NCBI GenBank assembly: GCA_002790195.1
Contig: PFUR01000072.1
Span: forward strand, 1-52,654
DNA from: Flavobacteriales bacterium CG_4_9_14_3_um_filter_40_17
GTDB lineage: Bacteria > Bacteroidota > Bacteroidia > Flavobacteriales > Flavobacteriaceae
DNA: 52,654 bases
Direction of reading: 5' to 3'
Positions 43,398 to 50,975 of this stretch are shown here, piece by piece. The position numbers and the translations under genes are program-made. Below the pieces are notes generated by a model. It saw nothing but the letters and a program-made list of their open reading frames with translations. It made no database searches and was not told the DNA's origin. Each line of letters starts with the position of its first letter. Position 1 is the first letter of the stretch.

Positions 43398-43883
43398 ATG
43401 TCAAAGTTTAAAAAAGGAGGAAAGAAGGAATTGCCGGCTATATCGACAGCTTCCTTGCCAGATATCGTCTTTATGTTGTTGTTCTTCTTTATGGTTGCAA
43501 CCGTCATGCGGGACGATACCTTGATGATTGAAAACAAACTCCCGCAAGCCGACCAGCTCGAAAAATTGGAGAAAAAAGACCGTATTATTTTTATTTATGC
43601 CGGAAAACCAAATAACAATTACAGAGGTCAGTTCGGTACAGAAGCTCGTATCCAACTGAACGACAAGTTTGCGGATGTAAAAGACATCAAACAATATATA
43701 CTCGCGGAAAGAGCTAAAAAAAGAGAAGAACTTATACCTTTTCTCACCACGGCTTTAAAAGTTGATGTAGATACCAAAATGGGATTGTTGGGCGACATCA
43801 AACAAGAGCTGCGCGAAGTAGATGCACTCAAAATCAATTACACAACTCGCAAAGGCGAAGTTCAGGGAAATTTCAATAATTAA
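43398..43883 (+). CDS. exbD: Second ExbD/TolR family protein
   Basis: A 161-residue ExbD paralogue. Its membrane helix (STASLPDIVFMLLFFFMVATVM) keeps the essential aspartate (D in LPDI) and the periplasmic domain is of ordinary length, unlike the larger first copy. Two different ExbD proteins behind one ExbB suggests a mixed motor or alternative pairing, as in other flavobacterial exb operons; ExbB5-ExbD2 stoichiometry would permit one of each (inference). A strong terminator follows 24 bases after its stop. Confidence 0.92.
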   Translation: MSKFKKGGKKELPAISTASLPDIVFMLLFFFMVATVMRDDTLMIENKLPQADQLEKLEKKDRIIFIYAGKPNNNYRGQFGTEARIQLNDKFADVKDIKQYILAERAKKREELIPFLTTALKVDVDTKMGLLGDIKQELREVDALKINYTTRKGEVQGNFNN

Positions 43884-43907
43884 AATCTCTGAATCTTTTC
43901 ATGCTAT

Positions 43908-43938
43908 AAATCCGGTTTCTCTCGAAACCGGATTTTTT
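43908..43938 (+). terminator. Terminator of the exb operon
   Basis: A 12-bp perfect stem (AAATCCGGTTTC at 43908-43919, GAAACCGGATTT at 43924-43935) with a TCTC loop, then T residues. It overlaps the very end of the convergent gene's 3' flank. Confidence 0.9.
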
Positions 43939-44546
43939 TATAACCAAAAATAAAGCATCGAAAGTTGAGAGATGGCACCAATCAAAACACCAAGATAAAC
44001 TTCTTCCTGATTGTGTGCATTGAGCCGAAGCCTCGATGAGGCTACTAAACCAGCTATTAAAATACCACCCATAAAAGTCAGCCGGACAGGCAAGCGGTAT
44101 TGAATGTCAAACATACCTATAAAAACCAAAGCAACAGTCAAATAGACTAAGTGCAAGCTTATTTTTTTGTCTAAATACAACAAGATAAGCACAAAAATAT
44201 GTGCCGTAAATAATCCTGTGAAGAACATTTTCAGCGGTAATAAATCCGGAATTCCCGTAAATCTTATAATAATCAAAACCAACAAAGCCATGTAGAGCAA
44301 TACCGGTATTTTTCTTTGCTCGGCGGTATCCAAAAAAATTGAATCGCAATACTTTCTGTTTTTTAAAAAAAAATAAAACAACACAGGGAAGAAAAAATCA
44401 AGCATCAAGACGAGCCGAAATGTGTTTATCATTTGTTCTTTATCAAACAAAAAATAGGTTTGATAGAAGAAAAACCCGGTCACGTATATCGGAATCAGTA
44501 TGGGATAGAAAAGATAAGAAATGACCTTCGCAAGCGATTTTGACAT
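43938..44546 (-). CDS. Polytopic membrane protein, PAP2-like C-terminus
   Basis: A 202-residue inner-membrane protein with about six hydrophobic segments. No complete enzyme motif is present. The C-terminal segment SSRLRLNAHNQEEVYLGVLIG resembles the final histidine motif of PAP2-type phosphatases (SRxxxxxHxxxDVxxG) but lacks the first two blocks, so catalytic activity is uncertain. Genes of this type occur next to rpoN in Flavobacteriia by my recollection. It starts 30 bases after the stop of rpoN on the same strand, so it may be co-transcribed with it. Function unknown. Confidence 0.75.
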   Translation of the reverse strand: MSKSLAKVISYLFYPILIPIYVTGFFFYQTYFLFDKEQMINTFRLVLMLDFFFPVLFYFFLKNRKYCDSIFLDTAEQRKIPVLLYMALLVLIIIRFTGIPDLLPLKMFFTGLFTAHIFVLILLYLDKKISLHLVYLTVALVFIGMFDIQYRLPVRLTFMGGILIAGLVASSRLRLNAHNQEEVYLGVLIGAISQLSMLYFWL

Positions 44547-44576
44547 GGCTTTTTTTTATTGAAATATTCAAAAATA

Positions 44577-46049
44577 TTAAAGCTGCTTTCTTAGGCGCGC
44601 AACCGGAATATCCAATTGCTCTCTGTATTTTGCAATGGTTCTGCGCGCAATCGGATAGCCTTTTTCTTTCAGGATTTTAGCCAATCGGTCATCGGTCAAA
44701 GGCTTTTTTTTGTTCTCGGCTTCGACTACTGTTTCCAATATTTTTTTAATCTCAAGAGTCGAAACCTCCTCTCCCTGCTCATTGGTCATCGACTCAGAAA
44801 ACAATTCTTTGATAAGCTTAGTTCCATACGGCGTGTCCACATACTTGCTGCTGGCAACCCGCGAAATCGTCGAAACATCCATCCCGATATCTTCAGCAAT
44901 GTCTTTGAGGATCATAGGCCTGAGTTTTTGCTCGTCGCCAGAAAGAAAATATTCTTTTTGGTAGTTCATGATACTGTTCATGGTGAGAAACAAGGTGTGT
45001 TGCCTTTGTCTAACTGCATCGATGAACCATTTGGCAGAATCGAGTTTCTGTTTAATGAATTGAACGGCTTCGCGTTGTTGATTAGATTTTTCACGAGCCT
45101 TCTTGTACCCTTCAAGCATGTCCGTATAGTCTCTTGACACGAACAAATCGGGCGCATTCCGGCTGTTGAGTGTCAGATTGAGGTTTCCATCAATGATTTT
45201 TATGGAAAAGTCAGGTATGATGTGTTCGATACTCTTCGAACTCCCACTAAATGCATTTCCGGGTTTAGGATTTAATTTTTCAATTTCCTCCAAAGCACTC
45301 CTCAGCTCATCCTCCGTGGTATTCAATCGATGAATGATTTGATCGAAATGACGTTTACTGAGCTGCTCAAAAGTTGTGTCAATTATCTTATGCGCCAAAG
45401 CAACATTGGCGGTCTGCTCTTTCTGCCTGATTTGAATGAGAAGACATTCCCTGAGATCTCTCGCACCAACACCAGCCGGATCTGATTCCTGCACGATTTT
45501 TAGAATCGACAATACTTTATCCTCATTTGTATAGATGTTTTGTGTGAATGCCAAATCGTCAACCAAATCCGTTAGGGAACGTCTCAAAAAACCATCTTCA
45601 TCGATAGAACCAATGATAAACTCAGCAATTTCAGCCTCTTCTTCATCAAAGCGAAAGGTTGCAAGTTGCGATTGCAAATGCTGATAGAATGAGATGCCCG
45701 AAACCATCGGTGCAGATTTCTCTTCGTCGTCAGCACTGTAATTTCCTGCCTGAAGCTTATAATCCGGTGTTTCATCGTCACTCAAATATTCGTCAATGTT
45801 AATGTCTTCCGTATCAATTTTCTCAGAATCATTTTCAAAATCCTGATCTTCGGCAAAATCGTCTTCGACTGTTTCCCCGTCAGCTGTCGGTTCTTGATAC
45901 TCTTCTTGTTCTAAAGCCGGATTCTCTTCTAATTCTTGCTTGAGCCGCTGTTCAAAATCCTGTAGGGGCAACTGTATCAACTTCATCAGTTGAATTTGTT
46001 GAGGAGACAGTTTCTGCGATAACTTTAGTTGTAATCCTTGTTTAAGCAT
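44577..46049 (-). CDS. rpoN: RNA polymerase sigma-54 factor
   Basis: The alternative sigma factor that needs AAA+ activators. At 490 residues it has all three regions: N-terminal region I, rich in Gln and Leu (LKQGLQLKLSQKLSPQQIQLMKLIQLP), an acidic region II (residues about 45-105) and region III with the helix-turn-helix around DIAEDIGMDVSTISRVASSK. The C-terminal RpoN box is ARRTIAKYREQL, present in full. Sigma-54 controls few but specific operons in Bacteroidota. The start is clear. The 555-base gap upstream separates it from dnaE. Confidence 0.97.
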   Translation of the reverse strand: MLKQGLQLKLSQKLSPQQIQLMKLIQLPLQDFEQRLKQELEENPALEQEEYQEPTADGETVEDDFAEDQDFENDSEKIDTEDINIDEYLSDDETPDYKLQAGNYSADDEEKSAPMVSGISFYQHLQSQLATFRFDEEEAEIAEFIIGSIDEDGFLRRSLTDLVDDLAFTQNIYTNEDKVLSILKIVQESDPAGVGARDLRECLLIQIRQKEQTANVALAHKIIDTTFEQLSKRHFDQIIHRLNTTEDELRSALEEIEKLNPKPGNAFSGSSKSIEHIIPDFSIKIIDGNLNLTLNSRNAPDLFVSRDYTDMLEGYKKAREKSNQQREAVQFIKQKLDSAKWFIDAVRQRQHTLFLTMNSIMNYQKEYFLSGDEQKLRPMILKDIAEDIGMDVSTISRVASSKYVDTPYGTKLIKELFSESMTNEQGEEVSTLEIKKILETVVEAENKKKPLTDDRLAKILKEKGYPIARRTIAKYREQLDIPVARLRKQL

Positions 46050-46301
46050 AAATTTTTATTCAAATCAGAGTGGAATATTCATTGACTAAAATACGATAAC
46101 AACTCAACCCACGCAACAGTAGCAGTTCTTTTTTAAAATTCAAATCTTTCTGGAGCGATGACGCGGTTTAGATATAAAAAGCCTTTGAAATATTTTTTAT
46201 TTTTCCTGTAAATTTTAAGCCTGAATGACGAATTTCCAATCGATAAATCGACAAACAGAAAAACGTTTTCATTTGACAAACAAGTTGACTATCTCAAATT
46301 C

Positions 46302-46318
46302 TAATCCCGGAGGGATTA
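46302..46318. repeat. REP-like palindrome
   Basis: TAATCCC-GGA-GGGATTA, a perfect 7-bp inverted repeat with a CCCGGAGGG core, the shape common to Bacteroidota REP elements. Only one copy is seen in this window. Confidence 0.5.
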
Positions 46319-46546
46319 AACGTTCATAGGCAATGAAGGTATGAAGCACCCGGTATCAGGCAAATAGGCCATGCTAATTCTTTAAGAAAAAGTTATTAAA
46401 TCCTAGCCCGATATTCGGAATGATTCGTATTGCCAAAAGCTGCTTTTCCTATAAAAAACATGGGTGGGCTTGGTGATTAATTTTTAGTAAAATAGCCAAT
46501 TAAAAAATATGTTGATAAATTTCATCTCCCGATAGAAATTTTGAAA

Positions 46547-46576
46547 TTTGATTTGCAACAGGATTTATTATCTTTA
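46547..46576 (+). promoter_or_regulatory. Candidate promoter of dnaE
   Basis: TTTG (46547-46550), an 18-base spacer and TATCTTTA (46569-46576), one mismatch from the -7 consensus. The ATG at 46605 lies 28 bases downstream. Confidence 0.5.
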
Positions 46577-46604
46577 AAAATAATTTTTTTTGAAAAAACA
46601 CAGC

Positions 46605-49600
46605 ATGTACCTCATTTTCGACACCGAAACCACCGGACTTCCCAAACGCTATGATGTACCTGTTTCCGAAACGGACAACTGGCCACGATGTGTTCAGTTG
46701 GCATGGCAACTGCATGAAAATGACGGGCAATTAGTCGAACATAAAGAATACTTGATCAAACCGGATGGCTTCATCATTCCATTCGATGCCGAAACTGTAC
46801 ATGGAATTTCAACCGAATTAGCAGAGAGCGAAGGTGTCCCCATTGCAATGGTGCTAAAAGAATTTCAAACCGCCTTAATCAAATCCGACTTTTTGGTTGG
46901 CCAAAACCTAATGTTTGATGTCAATATCCTTGGTGCAGAATTTTACCGATTGGGTATCGAAAACACCTTGGATAAAAAACAGATACTAGATACGTGTACC
47001 GAGGTTACCGCCGAACTTTTGAAATTGTCCGGAGGCAGAGGTGGAAAGTTCAAATTACCGACACTTTCGGAATTGCATCAATTTCTTTTTGACGAAAAGA
47101 TTGAAGATGCCCACAATGCATCGGCAGACGTGGAGGCAACAGCCCGCTGTTTTTTTGAATTGAAAAAGCGCAAAACATTTTCACTTGCAGAGCTGAAGAT
47201 GGATGAATCCCAATTTGAAGATTATCTTCTGAAAAATCCAAATCGAATTGAATCTTACAGCATCCCACATCGGAATTTAAAAAAACTATCTGACAAGCTC
47301 CGAGTTTCACAGCAGCAGGAAAGCGGGGCTCAAAAAGCAGATGAAGATTTGAGTAAAGAGGTGAAAAATATTCGATTTTCTCACCTGCACACCCATTCCC
47401 GATTCTCCGTACTGCAAGCTACTTCAACGTTCGCCGAATTGGTTCAGGCTGCGCATGCCGACCAAATGCCTGCCTTGGCACTGACAGATGTTGCCAACCT
47501 GATGGGTGCTTTTTTGTTTGTCAAAGCGGTCAATGATTTCAACAAGAAAAAAACAGAACAATCTAAAAACGGAGAAAATGAGCCAGATTTCAAACCGATT
47601 AAACCCATCATAGGATGTGAACTTTTTGTTTGTGATAACCATCTCGACAAAAGCCGGAAAGACAACGGTTACCAAATGGTATTTTTAGCCAAGAACAAAA
47701 ATGGCTACAGAAACCTTTGTAAGCTCTCTTCCTTGGCTTATGTAGAAGGCTTTTACTATGTACCGAGAATTGACAAAGAATTAGTCAAGAAATATGCCGG
47801 TGATTTGATTGTATTATCCGGAAATACGTATGGGGAAATTTATTCCAAAATACTTACGCTTGGCGCACATCAAGCAGAAGAAGCATTGTTGTGGTGGAAG
47901 GAAGTTTTTGGAAATGATTTCTATTTGGAAATTATGCGTCACAAACAGGAAGACGAAGACCGCGCCAACGAGTTTATCATTGCTTTTTCTAAGAATCACA
48001 AGGTTAAGTTAGTGGCTACCAACAACACCTATTACACCAAAATGGAAGATGCCGAATCGCATGATATTTTGATGTGTGTGAAAGATGGGGAAAAGCAATC
48101 AACTCCTATTGGCAGAGGCAGAGGCTATCGGTATGGTATGCCCAATCAGGAATACTGCTTCAAATCGACGGATGAAATGAAACAATTGTTTTCGAACCTT
48201 CCGGAAGCCATTATCAACGTACAAGAAGTTGTCGATAAAATTGAACCATTTTCGCTGAACAGAGAGATTCTTCTTCCCAAATTTGACATTCCAAAATCTT
48301 TTTTAAACAGTCCATCTGAAACATTGAATGGCCAAGAAGGCGAAAACAACTACCTGCGTCACCTTACCTATGAAGGTGCTAAAAAAAGATATCCCGAATT
48401 GACAACTGAAATTCGGGAAAGGCTTGATTTTGAATTGGAAACCGTTGCTAAAACAGGATATCCCGGCTATTTTCTCATTGTACAAGATTTAATTGCCGAA
48501 GCGCGAAGAATGGATGTAACCGTCGGTCCCGGCAGAGGGTCAGCCGCCGGATCCGTGGTGGCTTATTGTCTAGGAATCACCAACATCGACCCGCTTAAAT
48601 ACAATTTGCTTTTCGAGCGTTTTCTCAATCCGGAACGGGTGTCACTCCCCGATATCGACATCGATTTTGACGATGAAGGCAGAAGCAAAGTTATGGACTA
48701 TGTCATTCAAAAATACGGCGCCAATCAGGTAGCGCAAATCATCACCTACGGTACGATGGGCGCCAAATCTGCCATCCGGGATACCGCCAGGGTTTTGGAT
48801 CTCCCATTGAGCGATGCAGATCGTTTAGCCAAACTTATCCCCGATTTGAGTAAATTCAGATTGTCCCAATTTATAGGACTTCCGTTGGATGAATTGAAGG
48901 AAAAGTTGCGATCGGAAGAATTTGCCTTGATAGAGGAATTGCGCAACATGGCCAATGGCAATGATTTGACCGCACAAACCATTCGTCAGGCGAGTGTGCT
49001 GGAAGGATCTTTGCGAAACACCGGAATACACGCCTGCGGCGTCATCATCACGCCGGAAGATTTGACGAATCTTGTTCCCATCGCCACCGCCAAAGACTCC
49101 GATCTTTATGCAACTCAGTTTGACAACTCGGTAGTGGAATCAGCCGGATTGCTCAAGATGGACTTCTTGGGGCTCAAGACACTTACTTTAATCAAAGACA
49201 CAGTCAAACTTGTCAAATATCGCCGCAAAATCACGCTCAACCCGGATGAATTTCCCATTGACGACGCAAAAACCTACGAACTTTTCCAGCGAGGCGAAAC
49301 GGTCGGTATTTTTCAATACGAATCACCGGGCATGCAGAAATATTTGAGGGAACTCAAACCGACTGTTTTTGAAGACCTCATCGCAATGAATGCGCTTTAT
49401 CGTCCCGGGCCAATCGAGTATATTCCAAGCTTCATCCGGAGAAAAAACGGAGAGGAAACCATTTCGTATGACCTTCCCGAGATGCAGGAATTTTTAGAAG
49501 AAACTTATGGCATCACGGTCTATCAGGAGCAGGTGATGCTACTCTCACAAAAATTGGCAAACTTCACCAAAGGCGAAGCCGACCAGTTGCGAAAAGCCAT

Positions 49601-50975
49601 GGGTAAAAAGTTGATTTACATCATCAATCAAATCAAGCCGAAATTTATCGAAAACGGAAAAGGAAATGGACATCCGGAAGAAGTACTTGAAAAAATTTGG
49701 AAAGACTGGGAAGCTTTTGCATCCTATGCCTTCAACAAATCTCACTCTACATGCTACGCTTGGATTGCTTATCAGACAGCCTATCTCAAAGCCAATTATC
49801 CGGCAGAATACATGGCGGCGGTGTTGAGCAACAACATGAGCGATATCAAAAAAGTATCATTTTTCATGGAAGAGTGCAAACGCATGGGTCTGCAGGTGTT
49901 GAGCCCCGATGTCAACGAATCGTATTTTAAATTTACCGTCAACGAAAACAACGCCATCCGGTTTGGCATGGGAGCTGTCAAAGGTGTGGGAGCAGGAGCG
50001 GTTGACACCATCGTGGAAAATCGAAAAAACAGCAAATACAAATCTGTTTTTGATCTGGCCAAGCGCATTGATTTGAGGGCGGCAAACAAAAAAGCTTTTG
50101 AAAACTTGGCTCTGGCAGGCGCGTTGGATTCTTTTGAGGACACCCATCGGGCGCAATACTTTCATGACGAAGGAGATGGAGTCGTGTTTCTTGAAAAAGC
50201 ACTTCGTTACGGAGCCAAATTTCAGGAAAATGAAAACGCATCCCAAATAAGCCTGTTCGGAGAGTCGAGCGATGTTGTCTTGCCCGAACCGCAAGTGCCG
50301 CCTTGCGAAGCATGGAGCACCATGGAAAAACTCAAAAGAGAAAAAGAAGTGGTGGGAATTTATATTTCAGGCCATCCGTTGGATGATTATTCCTTCGAAA
50401 TCAAATATTTTACCAATGCGGATTTGAGTATTTTAAAGGAATTAGACAAGCTAATCAACAAAGAATTGTCTTTTGCGGGCATCGTTTCGAATGTGCAGCA
50501 TCGGGTCAACAAAATGGGCAAGGGTTGGGCAACATTCACCGTTGATGATTACTCGGAATCACACGAATTTCGAATATTTGGAGATGAATATTTGAAATTC
50601 AGGCATTTTTTGGTGAACAATTATTTCCTCTTTATCAAATTATCAGTTCGGGAAGGTTGGGTCAACAAAGAAACCGGGAAACTCGGCGATCCTAAAATCC
50701 AATTCAACAACGTGCTCATGCTCCACGATGTGATGGAGCAATTTTCGAAGAAAATTAGCATTCAATTGGACATAGAAGATGTTACGGAGCCTTTAATTGA
50801 TAAACTTCAAAACGTTTTAAAACGATTCAAGGGAAATCATCCGTTGCAGATTGTTATCAACGAGCGTGAAGAACGCTGGAGAATACCGATGGTAAGCCGT
50901 GTGATAAAAGTCAATATCAACCACGAATTGCTCAACACGCTTCAAGAAGGACAGTTTGAATTTTGGTTAAATTAA
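46605..50975 (+). CDS. dnaE: DNA polymerase III alpha subunit with N-terminal proofreading exonuclease
   Basis: Replicative polymerase of 1456 residues. Domain order: an epsilon-like DEDD exonuclease (FDTETTGLP at residues 4-12, the LVGQNLMFDVNIL motif, DAHNASADVEATARCF), a PHP domain (FSHLHTHSRFSVL...), then palm, thumb and fingers, tau- and beta-binding parts and an OB fold. The polymerase aspartates are in LPDIDIDFDDEGRSKVMDYV. The PHP motif has TDV where metal-binding PHP domains have TDH, so PHP proofreading is doubtful and the fused exonuclease is the probable proofreader. ATG at 46605 is used; a TTG at 46590 adds five residues. It is convergent with the receptor gene, their stop codons overlapping by four bases. 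Confidence 0.96.
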   Translation: MYLIFDTETTGLPKRYDVPVSETDNWPRCVQLAWQLHENDGQLVEHKEYLIKPDGFIIPFDAETVHGISTELAESEGVPIAMVLKEFQTALIKSDFLVGQNLMFDVNILGAEFYRLGIENTLDKKQILDTCTEVTAELLKLSGGRGGKFKLPTLSELHQFLFDEKIEDAHNASADVEATARCFFELKKRKTFSLAELKMDESQFEDYLLKNPNRIESYSIPHRNLKKLSDKLRVSQQQESGAQKADEDLSKEVKNIRFSHLHTHSRFSVLQATSTFAELVQAAHADQMPALALTDVANLMGAFLFVKAVNDFNKKKTEQSKNGENEPDFKPIKPIIGCELFVCDNHLDKSRKDNGYQMVFLAKNKNGYRNLCKLSSLAYVEGFYYVPRIDKELVKKYAGDLIVLSGNTYGEIYSKILTLGAHQAEEALLWWKEVFGNDFYLEIMRHKQEDEDRANEFIIAFSKNHKVKLVATNNTYYTKMEDAESHDILMCVKDGEKQSTPIGRGRGYRYGMPNQEYCFKSTDEMKQLFSNLPEAIINVQEVVDKIEPFSLNREILLPKFDIPKSFLNSPSETLNGQEGENNYLRHLTYEGAKKRYPELTTEIRERLDFELETVAKTGYPGYFLIVQDLIAEARRMDVTVGPGRGSAAGSVVAYCLGITNIDPLKYNLLFERFLNPERVSLPDIDIDFDDEGRSKVMDYVIQKYGANQVAQIITYGTMGAKSAIRDTARVLDLPLSDADRLAKLIPDLSKFRLSQFIGLPLDELKEKLRSEEFALIEELRNMANGNDLTAQTIRQASVLEGSLRNTGIHACGVIITPEDLTNLVPIATAKDSDLYATQFDNSVVESAGLLKMDFLGLKTLTLIKDTVKLVKYRRKITLNPDEFPIDDAKTYELFQRGETVGIFQYESPGMQKYLRELKPTVFEDLIAMNALYRPGPIEYIPSFIRRKNGEETISYDLPEMQEFLEETYGITVYQEQVMLLSQKLANFTKGEADQLRKAMGKKLIYIINQIKPKFIENGKGNGHPEEVLEKIWKDWEAFASYAFNKSHSTCYAWIAYQTAYLKANYPAEYMAAVLSNNMSDIKKVSFFMEECKRMGLQVLSPDVNESYFKFTVNENNAIRFGMGAVKGVGAGAVDTIVENRKNSKYKSVFDLAKRIDLRAANKKAFENLALAGALDSFEDTHRAQYFHDEGDGVVFLEKALRYGAKFQENENASQISLFGESSDVVLPEPQVPPCEAWSTMEKLKREKEVVGIYISGHPLDDYSFEIKYFTNADLSILKELDKLINKELSFAGIVSNVQHRVNKMGKGWATFTVDDYSESHEFRIFGDEYLKFRHFLVNNYFLFIKLSVREGWVNKETGKLGDPKIQFNNVLMLHDVMEQFSKKISIQLDIEDVTEPLIDKLQNVLKRFKGNHPLQIVINEREERWRIPMVSRVIKVNINHELLNTLQEGQFEFWLN

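Larger units (their letters stand above)
46050..46604. other. Intergenic stretch between rpoN and dnaE
   Basis: No protein-coding frame is supported. It holds a REP-like palindrome near 46302-46318 and, close to dnaE, a candidate promoter. The rest is AT-rich. No RNA gene is recognised. Confidence 0.6.

Noticed and set aside
46500-46730. Minus-strand frame of 76 codons at the dnaE start
   Set aside because: It overlaps the dnaE promoter and exonuclease codons; no family features.
49697-49930. Plus-strand frame inside dnaE
   Set aside because: Out-of-frame shadow of the polymerase gene.
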